A DNA stretch of 64,000 bases from Polytrichum commune (GCA_950295325.1 OX485809.1:14260001-14324000), one strand, 5' to 3'. Positions 12,101 to 25,400 are shown, numbered from the stretch's first letter. Notes: generated by a model not told the origin, from the sequence alone. Translations and numbers: made by a program.

Positions 12101-14996
12101 ACACTAATAAACACCATAACCAAGGTAGCGAACTTGATTGAACACCAGGTCATTTCGACCACGAGAACTTTTTGACTGCATATTCCGTGAGATCAGTCGG
12201 AAGCTCGGAACACTGCACCAAACCCTACCGTAATCAAGCACAGCACTTTCTACAGACGCACTCGAAAAGTTGGACTTAATTAGCCACTTTAGCTAGTCAT
12301 TTGAGCATGATGATAACCCTTGACTGAGAGCCAAGGCTAACACCTCACAACAGTTGGGGAGCGGCCGGTCAGGGTACCGCTAGCTGCTGCATCATCAAGT
12401 GATAAAGTCGTCAAGGTAGTATATACGGATTGGAAGGCTCAATGATTAGAACCTTGTGAACGAAGAAGCCAATATATACATATATATATATAAGTTGCAG
12501 CACTAGACTGAGGTGTATATATATCCCTCTCTCTCTCTCTCTCTTGCTATGAACACTCATGGACTGCTGCTGGGCGAAGATCCGCGTGTGATTAATGTTC
12601 CAGAAACAGGCAATAACAACGCCATGCATGCAGCAGGGGCTCATCGATCGACCCCAAAGTCGTTGTCCTTGCTAGGGCCAATACTAAGGCCCCTCTGCCG
12701 GCCGAGCCTCTCAAGTGCCTGCTTGTAAGGTATTCTGCACCCCAACGATCTGGATATCCTTCTTGAGAAGGGGTCCGTATTTACGTCCGCAGTTGCATAA
12801 AAGCAACGATTCCGGGACCCCTGACTGCTTGCCTTCTCGCTTGCTTGCTTCGAGTCCCTTTCTCACTGACTGACTCACTGACTGCCTGACTGGCCAGCCA
12901 CCGGCGATCCATCGATCGCCACTGCAGCAGCACTCCGCAAAGCTGAAGAAAACGTAACTGGCTATGGTGAAGAACTTGCTACTGGACAGCCTCTCTCTCT
13001 CTCTCTCCCTCTCCTAGCCTTCTCTATCTATGGTACATTCGTAGCCCTAACGTATGCGGGTAGTTTGCTCAGTTATCTGGAATACTTCGGACCTTGGACA
13101 GCTGCCAAAATAATTGTAGTTTACTGGATTTTTCTTTCAATACATTTTAGGGAACAATCATAGTTAGTTGGAGCAATTTCAAACCGGTTTGAAGAACAAC
13201 TATAGTTGACTAGGAAGATTTAAGGACCAGATTCAAGAACAACTATAGGTAGAATAGTTCCACGTATTGTTATATACTCAAAGGTGTTCGTCTCTTGATT
13301 TGTTTTAGTTTGAGGGTCTTTCATATGCTCGGCCATTGAGGATCATCAAGAAACGTCTTTTATACGATCACTCACAGTGTTGGGTTCCGGAAGAATCTCC
13401 ATGTACAACACAAATAACACACTAGTGACACTATAACATAATTCCATGAACATGTTGCACTCAACTTTGGTTAACTAGATAATCAATTAACTAGATATAA
13501 CTACAGTTAACTAGATTTTTTGGCAGACTGAATTTGAAACAACTATAGTTAACTACATATTTTTGGCAGGTCAAATTGCAAACAACTATAGTTACGAAAG
13601 GCAACTAGTAGTTGAATTAGTTGGTTAGTTGTCCAAGGTCTAAAATATTTGTTCTCCATCTTCTATTGATCGGATTTACTGTCTTTATGTATGTGTGGCG
13701 TTGGCAAATTGGTGATGAAACGTCACCGATTGTATCAGTGACTCGAGAGAAACACACCAGTCGATTAAGATGCGATAAATACATGTAATCTAAGTTCGTC
13801 AGTAGCATGGAATGTGATTTTCTCCACAACAAATGCATATATGCAACTCCGAACCATATGAATGTTATCTTTAGGCCATCTCCGATAATTTCTATATAAG
13901 GGGAAATGAGCCATGACTCCATGATTCATTAGGCCTTTCACCTCAGTTTCCCAAAAAGACCTTCAACTTCTTAGGATTAAAATGCACTTCATTGAGATTC
14001 CGTCAAATTCCTCATGAAACCTAATAAATTCAACAAATATTCTTGATCCAATGTCCACTAAACACCGCTCCTAAAGGGTGAAACCCATTGTACATATAAA
14101 TCGTTTCACAACCATGGTTTTGATTTCATTATTCACCAACTATAACTTTGGCATCCTACTAACATGGGCATTAAATCTAGGGCCATGTACAGATGGAGTA
14201 TAAACGAACATGTTGATTCTCACGTTGTGATGTTGTGCTATCAGTGATTTTTTCTTCTCTTATTCTCACATAATTGCTAACTTGGCAAGGTGTAGAATCG
14301 CGGGAGGATAGTCATAACATTATTCAGTTGCATGGTTGTGTTTTGTTCTATATTTAGTATCTAACATGGGCTTCCACTACCTTATCTTCATGGGAAAAAA
14401 ACTTAGAAAATAAGAAGAAGTTAACGCCGATTTGAATAGTGAATAGTGTATGTATAAATAGGAGAAATATTGTGAATGATGTCGGTATTTTCAGTGATAG
14501 TGTTGTTATGAATAATATTTTAAGTGAATAATACAAGGATGAACATTGATTCTTGTGAAAAGTGCTGGGAGTATCGTAGAGGGCTCCCTATTTCATCTTT
14601 ACATGTGCTAGAATGTAGTTTCCATGTGGGATACAAGCGGGTCGTGGCGAATGTGAGCACGACAAGTGACAAATTTTGAGGGGGAAATAATTATTTTGTG
14701 TCGGAATAGGGAGCCCTCTATAGTATAACTCCACCCAAACTTCCAAGTGTTAGCTTGAATGTATGAATAGTAAACAAATATTCTTACTTTGTGCGGGGAC
14801 CCAAAAATTATAATTGACATATTCCAAGGCCACGGAACCAACCCACATGGATGAATAATGTTATGCAACCCCACTCATCCAATTCAACTTTCAAACATCA
14901 ACCATGACCCCTAGGGTGGAATAAACTTGTAGTTTGGGTAGCAATTGGTGGCTTGAGATTAAAGAGCGGTAAAACGGTAAGTGTGGAATTCATTAT
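9171..14996. other. Long gene-free stretch with simple repeats
   Basis: No supported gene. Homopolymer and simple tracts include G18 near 10241-10258, C10-A10 near 11913-11932, alternating AT near 12472-12493, CT near 12523-12544 and CT near 12990-13010. The part 12200-13030 is clearly richer in GC than its surroundings, with tetramer-like CTGA and CTTG runs around 12830-12895. Several AT-rich ORFs of 60-100 codons here look like no family I know and are treated as chance. Confidence 0.55.
12200..13030. other. GC-rich island of unknown function
   Basis: About 800 bp of markedly higher GC than its flanks, containing CT microsatellites at both ends of its core and runs of cttgcttg and gactgactcactgact. 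The plus-strand ORF 12549-12728 (60 codons from ATG after the CT tract) has balanced composition but no recognisable domain. It could be a promoter or 5' leader, a non-coding RNA, or a remnant of a lost gene. Nothing in the sequence decides between these. Confidence 0.3.
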
Positions 14997-15494
14997 GGTC
15001 CACTTCACACACTAGACTGAGAGCCCATGACCATTACACTTCAAGCACTCTCATTGGTGGAAAAGGCGGAGCCGGTCCAGGTTCGCTTCACACTGCACTT
15101 GAGGGACCAACGGAGTAAGTGAATGCAAGATGGTGGATGTAAAGTCTACACGAATTCCTACACGGCATCGAATGCATCATGTTTCATGCTCACTTGAACT
15201 ATTTTCAAAAACCACCTCTTAGACGTAGGTCTAACCCAAAACCGGGAGACCATGGCACTCTGAACGCTCACAACCGTTGATTTGTTCTATTTTATCAAGT
15301 GTGAGGACCCACATGAATAGATATTCATTGAAATAACATTTGGTCGAGGGTCAGACCACATATGACTTCACACTACACTCGAGGGTCCGTGACCGCACTA
15401 CATGATGTTGGAGGTGTGTTGGGACGGCCTTTGGACACTTTCTTTCGGGCTCTCACAATCTCATGGTCATGGCTCTTGGCTCGTGTACGAAGTG
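14997..15494. mobile_element. gggccac-family MITE, inverted copy
   Basis: The termini 'ggtccacttcacac' and 'gtgtacgaagtgg' are imperfect inverted repeats. The body matches the copy at 20131-20631 read on the opposite strand: shared blocks are 'gtgttgggacggcctttgga', 'cattggtggaaaaggcggag' and the 'atggcactc' to 'tttgttctattttatcaa' region. The outermost bases at the right end have diverged, so the exact end and target duplication are uncertain. Confidence 0.7.
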
Positions 15495-15894
15495 GTATCC
15501 GTGTGGACATTTTCACATCCCCACAATTGAGAGGACGTATTAGAATCACGAAGCTCGACATATATACTTGAAATGCACGGAGCCGGGTCGATACATTTGA
15601 GTACCCGTAAGTTATGCAACAAATTACCAGAATTGATGTCAGTTTCTCGGACACCCCCCACCTAGTCAAACTTGAAAGGAGCGTGGGAGCGAAAAGTAGT
15701 ATTAGTGGGTGATAGAGTTAAGGGTCCAACACATGTGGATGTGTGGATATGATCAAGAGCAAAAGCGAAATCGTAATGTTGCTTTTGGTGCGACGTGAAG
15801 AGAGCCTGTTCACCTACACCATTGTACGTGATAAAGGGGTAAGCCCCCGGTAAGCTAAGGGCATCTATAATTTTAAACCCCTAGAAGTGTACTT

Positions 15895-16935
15895 GGTTTT
15901 ACTACACTAAACAATGATATTTAGTGTCACTTATTATTTGGAATTATGCCATTTTTATATTTATTTATTGTATATTTCATATTTTACTAAAAATGTTAAA
16001 TTGGTTGTTTGGACATTATAGAACATATTGACCTTTTCTTGGTGAAAATTTACTTTCATAGTGAGAAGATATATCATTGTGTCTCGGGGGGGGGGGGGGG
16101 GGATGACGGACCAGAAAGTAGGATCCACGTGAGAACAATTCTAGGGTGCTTTTTATTCATTGGAAAGAAAGATTACATAAACTTTGGATCTATCATAGTC
16201 TACTTCAATTTTGAAACATGTGATTTATGTATAATTTAGTATAAGGGGAAAACCCCCACTTTAGGTTTGAGGTAGAATCAAATTAGATGACAAAAAATAG
16301 AGAGGAATGCCAAAAAAAGAAGAAGTAGAATGAGTATATTCACATATAACACATGCAAAATGGATGAAAAATTGAACGATTGGGGGTCAAACTGTGGATG
16401 AAGACCTAGCGTATTGATCCTCCATCCTTCAATTGTGCCGTGCGTATGCCACACTAGGGTTCTTTCATGGTGTAAGCGCCGCACAAAACCTATGCTTGGG
16501 TAGTTGCTCAAAGATCGCTGAAACAAATTTGTGGTTGTGTTGCGGTGGAGTTTCCATCTACGTATTGTGGGTTGTTTTGGGATTGCGATCCAACGAAGAC
16601 ATTGACGATAATGCGGTGCTAGAAGAAGAGGAATGGGAGTTAAGTTTGCCTTCATACGGAATGAGTAAATCAAAATTTTATGAGTAATTTAGCATCCTTT
16701 GAAATAGTCTAGGTTTTCTTTTATAATTACCTCTAGGGTGCTGAATATTTGGTGAAGTAGTATTTTTCTACCTAAAGGGTTCCCTAAAATCCAAATGAGG
16801 AGGTTAAAAACCCCCATAAAAATACTTTTTGTATGCACATGGTTACATAACACAAGGGGGAGTGACCCCCCCCCCCAAGCATTGTGTAAATCCAAATAGT
16901 AAGTGACACTAAATGTCATATTTGTTGTAGCTTGA
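15895..16935. mobile_element. 1.04-kb element with CACTAAA-type ends
   Basis: The left end reads 'atgatatttagtgtcact' then 'tatttggaattatgcc'. The right end, reverse complemented, reads 'aatatgacatttagtgtcac' then 'tatttggatttacac'. The long interior makes this larger than the roughly 200-bp relatives at 20.64, 30.97 and 51.0 kb. It contains a G18 run (about 16086-16103) and a better-balanced stretch at 16278-16687 with overlapping open frames on both strands. It may be a non-autonomous element that has captured foreign sequence. Confidence 0.5.
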
Positions 16936-19900
16936 ATTGAAAGATGTGCTATAAAGTATGAAATATGAACTTTTAATGTTGGCATACAAGAGGAAGTTCT
17001 ATAGAGTTATAGTAAATCACATCCAGAGAGTTGGAATTCGGATCTTCATCCTTGGCCCCCACCAAATTGATGTACAAGCATTTTCCTTCATAAAACTATA
17101 ATTTTTTTTGTATGTATTGAAATCACTTGATCTTTGATACGATTGGCTAAAAATATAAGTTTCTTAATTTGGTGAGCAAAACCAAAAAATATTCTTGTCA
17201 TTTACATTGTTACTTTCTCCAAATATCTAATTTTATAACAAAGAAAAAAAAATTAAAAGTTCCAACCACTTCAAGGTCCATACCTTAGAGTCATTAATAT
17301 AAATTTTTTCATTGGTTTACTCTAAGATGATGTAAAACTTTATTATGTCAAGGGGCAATTAGAAGAAAAAATAAGAAAAGAACAAAATTTGCATTGAGAA
17401 AGATATCTTTGAAAAATCCTCGCAACCACTTTTTGGCTTCTTAGGCGTTTAGTAGGAGGATTAAAGCCAAATAAGGTAGGAAAGGTAATGAAGACATGCC
17501 TTTACACGGATACTTTTCTCTCCACATATACTTCTTGTGGAATATGAAACACAAAATTAGTTCAAGATGATTACGATGTCCAAATCATGTCCGTAACCAT
17601 TTGTCTCATTATTTTTGGACTTCATATGGATATTTTATTCTTTGTCAAAATGACATTTCTCGTGCTTATTAAGTTGTATATAGTAGGCCACTCCCAATCA
17701 TGCTGATTAATGAGTCTAGAATTGGTCAACATATTTTTGACCTTTGAACACGTAGTCTAACCACTTTTAGACATATGTCTCTCTGGTGTCAGTTCTTAGA
17801 ATTTACACCTAACCACATACCACTCAAATATAGGTGTCAAAATAATTGTTATATGCGATTTAGACACGCCTACCTTATATCAGCTTTATGTCCATCAAAT
17901 GACGTATGTACGTGTAGTAAAGAGGCCCAAACCAAGCCCATTGCGTGCACCATCAACTTCAAGGATTATAACATGAAATGCTTTAGACTATGTCAACAAT
18001 GTACTTGTTTGGAATAATGCAAAGGTTTGCCACCCTTAGGCCCCTTTACACTAGAGAGAGGTTGGCAACTTGAAGGTTGAGAGCTTGAAGAAGGAAGCCT
18101 TCTCATTAGTGGAAGTTTGGTGGACTCAACTTGCTCACAAATGTTTCTTTCACTCAAGCTCACTTTAGACTTGAGGTTTTAACCTAAGACCTTGAACTTT
18201 TTACCGGGCTTACAACACTTACATTGTGTCATTATCTTAATCCCTTGTAGAATGATTATGACAAACTCTCATCAATTTTCTAGCTCTAGGCTACCGCATA
18301 AAAGTTACTTAGGATTGTCAAATGCTCTAGCTCACAAGTTGTGGGCCACAAACCCGATGAACTTTCAAATTTTCTAAAACTTCTCATGAATACTCCAAGT
18401 TTGTTTGGTATTATCAATAGGTATAGGGCATCAATACATATTGTGTGTGTTTGTTCATTTGTCCCCAAGAATATAACCATGGGATGTTGCAACTAGGATA
18501 CATGGGTTCAAGGTAAGGATCTTAGGATTTTATATCAAGTAGGCTTAGTTTTTGCATGGATGAAAATTGCAGCATCATATGCCAAAAAATATGGAAATTC
18601 CTAACATTCATTGTTGATCATCTTCCTCATCTTGCACTCCCGCACTTGTGTTTGCCAACACCTAGGGTTTTAGTCCCACTTTGTCAAAAATGGTATTTTT
18701 GGTTTGTTGTTTAGGGTTTATGAAAAAAGGGAAGTAAAGAGCAGTATATAGGTTGACAATTGTGGCTTGGGGCTAGATTGCCATGGAGTGGGTGTTGTGT
18801 TTATATATACACGTTCACTCTTGTTATGTTTCCACCTTGAGCCTTCTTTTGTGATGCATGATGGTAATGTAATACGAAACCTTAGATTTGTAGATTTGTA
18901 AGTGGTTTTTGAATTGTGCTTGATTTTCTTGTTGCATTTTCCATTCATGTTATACTCTTGGAATGGTTTGGTTCATGTTGTTGTAGTTGTATGTTGTGTC
19001 TTTATGAAGTGTCGCACTTGTATAGTTTTACAACGATATGTATGAATCATGCCTTTTCGATCCCATGCTTTTTTGTGCCACTTTTCCATCGCGTGTGCTT
19101 TTGCATTATTATTTTCCAATTATCAGGAATGTAGACTACCAAAAAATGCAATAACTTGGCAATATAACTAATGCTAGGGTGGAATAAAATATGTCATTTT
19201 AGAGAATCAAGTAACTATAGGGAGCTTGTAAATCAAGCCGTGGAGGTAAATAGCCCTCACACAAATACCCCTTAGCCGCACATGATGCACAAAAACCCTA
19301 CAGAGTGACATAATACTTGAGAATCGAAGTATCAACCTCCCCAACATTGCAACTTTGAGCTCTCAACTTCAGCACTACACCGGTTATGGTTTTAGTGTGA
19401 CTTGCGTAATAACATCACTTAGTACCCTATTTTGAGGCATATGCTAGGTTACACGAACAATTAATGACTTCATCATTAGTGTCACCTCATGACACTTGGC
19501 GTTCTAGTGCGCTTACTAATTAATATCTTCGAATGAATATATTACAAGGTGCATTGTGTATATCTTACACAATGGTCTCCAAGTTGACTAAAAGTGTACA
19601 CAAATGACACTTGACAGAACGTGCATACAGTTAACAGACGTGACACTTTTGGAACGTGGGCATGCATCTAGTTTAAGACGTTTGCCAAGAGTGTGCGTGA
19701 CACTAAATACCATAAACAATGTAGTGTAACGGAATACCGGTATTCGCTTTCCTTTGTGGCAGGGTACGGAATTCTTGGCCTTAGCCATTCAAATGAGTCG
19801 TTGCATGGCAAGTTCATATAAATACTTTACAAAGATCAAGAGCTTTATAATACCCCAAGTGCACATTCCTTTCTTCAATTTTCAATCCTTTTGAACTGTC

Positions 19901-20130
19901 GAAGTTGGTGGAGGCGCATGCAGGCAGAGTTATCACCACCAAGAAGAAGAAGAAGAAGAAGAAGAAGAAGAAGAAGAAGAAGAAGAATGGACGACTTTAT
20001 GCATCCAACTGGCTGGCCGGCTGGTGATGCAGATTGTCAGGAGCCCGTGGAGAGAGACCGACTGGCTAGGTCGACAAAATCTAAAGACCGAAGAAGGTAC
20101 ACTACATATGGTATTTCGTGTCACTTATTA
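16936..20130. other. Intergenic DNA with repeat copies
   Basis: No gene supported. 17560-17900 is a copy of the dispersed repeat also found in the introns of the SRPBCC and SWAP70 genes. A GAA/AAG trinucleotide tract lies at 19941-19986, and the arginine-rich ORF across it is an artefact of the tract. 18037-18130 begins with a 'ggcccctttacactagag' sequence reminiscent of MITE ends but lacks a visible partner. Confidence 0.5.
19941..19986 (+). repeat. (AAG)n microsatellite
   Basis: About fifteen uninterrupted AAG units. It creates poly-Arg, poly-Lys or poly-Ser ORFs on both strands that should not be called as genes. Confidence 0.95.
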
Positions 20131-20631
20131 GGGCCACTTCACACACGAGCCAAGAGCCGTGACCATGAAATTGTGAGAGCCCAAAAGAAAGTGTCCAAAG
20201 GCCGTCCCAACACACCTCCAACATCATGTAGTGTGGTCACGGACCCTCAAGTGTCGTGTGAAGCCATACGCGACCGGGCCCTCAACCAAATGCTATTTCA
20301 ATGAATTTTTATTCACGTGGGTCCTCACACATGATAAAGTAAAATCAAATCAATGGTTGTGAGCATTCGGAGTGTCATGGTCTCCTGGTTTTGTGTTAGG
20401 CCTACCTTCAAGAGGCGGTTTTTGAAAGTAGTCCAAGTGAGCATGAAACATGATCCATTCGATGCCATGTAGGAATCCATGTACACTTTTACATACATCT
20501 TGCATTCACATATTCCGTTGGTCCCTCAAGCGCAGTGTGACGCGAACTTGGACCGGCTCCGCCTTTTCCACCAATGAGAGTGCTTGAAGTGTAATGGTCA
20601 CGGGCTCTCGGTCTCGTGTGTGAAGTGGCCC
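20131..20631. mobile_element. PIF/Harbinger-like MITE, 501 bp
   Basis: Starts gggccacttcacacacgag and ends ctcgtgtgtgaagtggccc, a near-perfect inverted repeat that extends imperfectly through 'ccgtgaccat'. The flanking trinucleotides are TTA at the left and TTG at the right, compatible with a decayed 3-bp duplication. It has the same body as 14997-15494 and 22070-22456. Non-coding. Confidence 0.8.
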
Positions 20632-20639
20632 TTGCTATT

Positions 20640-20820
20640 TGGATGTACACAGTGTTGTATCGTTTTGCTATTGGTGTAAATGGTTTACCAAGTAAAGTTG
20701 TTCATGGCTGAACAACCAAGTTAACATTTGTTGGTAGAATACAAGATATACAATAAATAGATATAGCATTTGCGTAGTTCCAAATAGACAGTGACACTAA
20801 ATATCATGTTTAGTGTGTAG
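20640..20820. mobile_element. Short MITE with CACTAAAT-type end
   Basis: The right end 'tagttccaaatagacagtg' followed by 'acactaaatatcatgttta' matches the ends at 16.9 and 51.2 kb. The left end near 20637 ('ctatttggatgtacacag') is the diverged partner. The interior resembles the copies at 30.97-31.19 kb and 3.46-3.61 kb. Confidence 0.55.
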
Positions 20821-21052
20821 TCGACTGAATAAGTATAGGCCATATATACCTTGATGATCATCGAATTTTTTTGAAGTACATACAAATGGTGTCCATGTGG
20901 GAAATGTGAGTGGAGCCACACTTCTAGAAAGGGTGACAGTAAAGCTTAAGTACCTATGTGTTACTGACACTAAATGGCGGAAGGCTGAGAGAGCTCAAAG
21001 GACGAAGCGAGGGAGGAACGCCATGCACGTGGGCACCGCCATATGATGCTTG

Positions 21053-21074
21053 TGTGTGTGTGTGTGTGTGTGTG
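21053..21074 (+). repeat. (TG)n microsatellite
   Basis: About eleven GT/TG dinucleotides without interruption. Confidence 0.9.
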
Positions 21075-21079
21075 TTGAC

Positions 21080-22066
21080 ATTGCAATTGCAAAAGCACAT
21101 GAAGTCAGCCCGCACTATTGAGCTTATCTCCACACTCAAAGCATCGGCTATTTGAATATTGAGGGTGGGTTAATAGTGCGTGTGGGATATTAGGGTTGAT
21201 TTACACCAAGGACCATGTAATCGGATCATGGACTCTGGTCTTTTCCCATGGTCCGACTTGATGGTCCAACATCCATGGTTTGATTTGTTGAAAAATCAAT
21301 TTACAAAGCCTTTGGACCCCTTGTTAGGTGTACAGTGAATGTGGACCAAGAGGAACGACCATGCACCAAAAGTGAATGTGCTGATCTTTTTAATGTATGT
21401 CCAACAAGGGCAGTGTTGGAGAAAATTCAAGTTTGACCCTTCTCTTGTCTTGGTCTTCTCTTCCCCCAAATAAATTTCATTAAAATTATTATTACGACAT
21501 CATTTCTTTGCCATGGGCCTTTGCCTTTTTCTACTAGAGCATTTTTTGTTTTTTTGTCTCTCCCACTGTAAAAACCGTTGGACCATGTCAGTGGATAATG
21601 TAGGCCTTAAAAACATGTCTTTTGGGGACCTCAAAATCCATGGTCACTCTGACATTTTTTTTCCTTGGTGTAAACCGAAGTGATCTCGAGACGAGTTCAA
21701 CAACAAATCACAAATGTTACAAGGCCTTGGGAAGACTTCATGGTCCGTGATTGTAAACAACCCCTCAGTGAAGGTGATACTAACTTTCTTTATGCAATGA
21801 AATTAGTGTCACTAGAAGATCTAGGGTTTTGGGAGCTCAAAGTGACGAAGTGCCCGGAAACTCTCAATGCAAGCTCCCCTCGGTTTCTTAGTGATAGAAG
21901 ATGCCTCAAGAGTGAGTGGTGTCAACTTAAAAGAAGAAGAAGAAGCCACTTCAAACGCACCAGAACATAATATTCACTCTACAAACACCTTAGAACATGC
22001 ATGTTCTAAGATGTTGTAACTTCCAATAACTAGTTGGCATGTTCTAGTAATGTGGCTCTTGTTTTC
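21080..22066. other. Intergenic DNA, no gene
   Basis: No recognisable coding region. The ORF 21680-21970 runs through repeat-like sequence whose middle part ('gaaattagtgtcac' then 'agatctagg') recurs at about 26068-26100, so it is not a gene. Confidence 0.5.
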
Positions 22067-22069
22067 TAA

Positions 22070-22456
22070 GGGTCACTTCACACACGAGCCAAGAGCCATG
22101 ACCATGAGATTGTGAGAGCCCAAAAGAAAGTGTCCAAAGGTCGTCCCAACACACCTCCAAAATCATGTATTGTGGTCACAAACCCTCGATTGTAGTGTGA
22201 GTATTGGGAGTGCCATGGTCTCCCGGTTTCGTGTTAGGTGGTTTTTGAAAATAGTCCAAGTGACCATGAAGCATAATCCATTCAATGCCATGTACGAATC
22301 CATGTGGACTTTACATCCATCTTGGATTCACATACTCCGTTGGTCCCTCGCGCGTCATGTGAAGCAGCGAACTTGGACCGGCTCCGCCTTTTCCACCAAT
22401 GAGAGTGCTTGAAGTACAATGGTCACGGGCTCTCAGTCTTGTGTGTGAAGTGGCCC
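22070..22456. mobile_element. PIF/Harbinger-like MITE, 387 bp, TAA duplication
   Basis: Ends gggtcacttcacacacgag and cttgtgtgtgaagtggccc, flanked on both sides by TAA (22067-22069 and 22457-22459), the 3-bp duplication expected of Tourist/PIF-Harbinger insertions. It is an internally shortened version of the 501-bp copy at 20131-20631: the block between the 'ccctcga' and 'gagtgccatgg' regions is missing. Confidence 0.85.
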
Positions 22457-22459
22457 TAA

Positions 22460-25400
22460 GTACTCTCATTTACAGAGCCGGAATCTGGGCCAGAGAGGTG
22501 AGCAGGTTTATCATTTTGCGATTTCCTTCTTTTCTGAACAAGCTAATTTCTGCAATCAGCAGAAGAAGAATCACATTGTAGCTAGGCAGCTCATTACTTT
22601 GTCATCGCAATGTTCTATCTGCCAGAAGAGATCCAACATTTTCCACAGGAAGGTTTTGCATGTACGAGCCTGTGAAGGATACAAGGTAAAGGTTCAAGGC
22701 CATCTTTAAAAATAAAGATACAAAACACTTTGGAGGTAAGCATACCTCATGAGATTCCAAACTTGCTCAAACCCAAAAGAAAAAAGAATCACAAAGAATC
22801 AAAAGCCTTGAGCAAAGTGGATTATAGTAAGGCGAGCCTAAGGTACTGACATGTGGATTGGTCACGCCGATTAATATACTTTCATATTCTTCAACGAACC
22901 CATTTGTAGAGCAAGGGGTTGTCTGTACATGTAGCTTTATCATTCCAATTTTGCATAAGGCTGGAGACCAAAAAACCGAAGCTCAACATTATTCAGATCC
23001 ATAGCAGTGTTTTGTGGGACTCACAGTATTTTGCAGAATATTCCTCACATTCGGACCGAATGTGAGGAATATTTCGCTGAATATTGTGAGTCCCACATAA
23101 CACTGGCATGGATTTGAATAATGTTATGAGTGTGAAAACAACTTTTCCAGAGAATTCAAAAATTGCGTTTAGAGAACTCCATGGATACCATCCATTTGAC
23201 ACAAAGAGATAGAAACACGGGTTGTCCTGGGGAAGCAAGAACAAATTGAAGAGCCTCTTTGCCATTCGATATTTAAGTTACCTAATGAACTAAGCATGGA
23301 TGTTTGCACATACTAAGCTACGACAATGTCCAAACCATTTACAACATACTGATTTGTTTAGTAGGAGTTTTTGGTAGAATATGCAAAGATGATAACAACA
23401 CTGATGTTATGAGTGCATTTTCATTTTCATGAACTAATTATAGAGGATTAACATAAGAATGTAGGTATGTTGATTTTTGTTATTGTCATATTTCAATATC
23501 GTAACATTAGAAATGCTCCCTGAGGATTTCCATATCTCCCATGAATTTTGGATTTGTTGAATGTGTATTGACAAATCTGCCCATAGAATCAAGGTGACCA
23601 AAATGTGCATGTTTTAAAAAACATGTCTCGTTTTACTTAAATACGAGTTAGGTGTTCAAGATGCTTGTGCATAATCAATACGGTTTATGCTCATTGAGAG
23701 AGCTTGCGCAATAGCCATCGAAGACCAATTCTTTTAGAAAGTTGAGCTTGTAGTGGCATGTGCAAGACAATTAGAATAACCATGACAGAACTTTAGTAAA
23801 TGTAGGGTGGAGGCAGGCTGATTTGAACTAGACAGTAAGATCCCTCACACAAATTGTGTGCTTGGGCAATAGAGATTTCCTTTAATTCAACCAGTCATTT
23901 GGTCGGAGTTGGTTGTTTTTCATACAACACTTTCCATGTTCCATAAATTTCAGTGCATGCTTGGAGTCGTTGCAAAGGTTTGAACGAAGAACATTCTATA
24001 TCAGTTCATTGAGCGTCAAACTCATCTTAGCACCTTCTAGCATGGCAAAATTGAGCTTAGACCTCAAGAACCCATTGAAACATTCAAGTTTCACTGTTGA
24101 ACCCTTAAGAGTAAGGGCTCATTCTAGTTCAATCACCCAAATTGGATAAGATCTCAAATCTAAGAACTCCAAAGAGTGTTGTGGTCTGTAGGAGGTAGCG
24201 TGCTACTCCTCTAGGAAAAATCCCCACAACCTTCATGAGGCTTGGTTTGGTCCCTTAGCAACTTTGTATTGCCACACATGCACTTAACTACCCTTCTACA
24301 TGGGTGGGCATTGCCCCTTCACCTCGCGAGACTGGGGCGTCACCCTAAGGTCCACCCCACAAGTAGCGCGTCATGTCACTCCAATAAGGGATATGAGACA
24401 TAACAATAAGAAGTCCGAAATGACCTTCGCAAAGTTTGCTTTTGAAGTGTTTTTTCTAGCTTGTTTCTAGCAAAGGTAGCGATTGTTGCCTTTGAGAAAT
24501 TATGTAGACATTGTCTAAGTATTTTAGGAAGATTGTAGATTGATAAGTCTTTAATAAATGCATATAGAGGACAAAAACAATGGACAAGTGACGGTAGAGG
24601 TTCTAAACTAGGGTTACACTAGATGTTAAACTTCACAAAGGGCATAAAGCGGGAGAAAAAAGACATAGGATCCAAAAAAAACAAGGTCCAAATTTCACCA
24701 TTATAAACTTATACCTATATTACAAACCTTTGCATGTGTTAAAATTATTGCCAAAAAAAAATTGTGTGAAATCAACAGGCCCCATCTAAACAATGATTGT
24801 GCTCTACATATAGAGAAATGCAAATTTTTCCAAAATATTTGGCAACCATGTGTTTGTACTATTTGTCAAAATAGCATGAACAATTCCATGATCTATTCGA
24901 ACACAACATGAGATAGCGAGAGGAATTTATGTATAGGGTAATGTAGTGCAATGAGGGGAGGGCATTGTTGGATTTGAGGCCATTGCCCTATGGACAATGG
25001 TCGATATTCCCACAATGACCAACCTAAAGTGCAATATAGTGCATAAAACATGTGTATTTCTCCTCGTACACCGGGCATTGTTCCATGTATGGATGGCGTT
25101 ATGGTTAGAAAATTGTACATGCAAGCATTTTGTGTGGTAGAATGCCCTCCCCTCCAAAATGAGGATAATTATGCTTGAGAATTGACTTATATTAATAGAT
25201 TAAGAAAAATAAAAATTTACATTATGAACATTCTAAATGTCCACAATTTTAGTTAAAGCATTGACACTTGGACGAACAATAAAATATGTATAAGGGTAAC
25301 TAGCCCAAACCCAATTTGCATTGGCCACGAGACATAATTGGCGTTCATTAGATGAAAACACAACTTCATGCTCAAAATAAGTTAACCTTTTTGAACTTAG

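Noticed and set aside
14354-14536. 60-codon hydrophobic minus-strand ORF as a small membrane protein
   Set aside because: It is AT-rich, biased by Phe/Ile/Leu codons expected by chance in such DNA, with no neighbouring gene signals or recognised family.
19891-20304. 137-codon arginine-rich ORF
   Set aside because: Its basic run is the AAG microsatellite and its second half lies inside a MITE also present at 22.1 kb.
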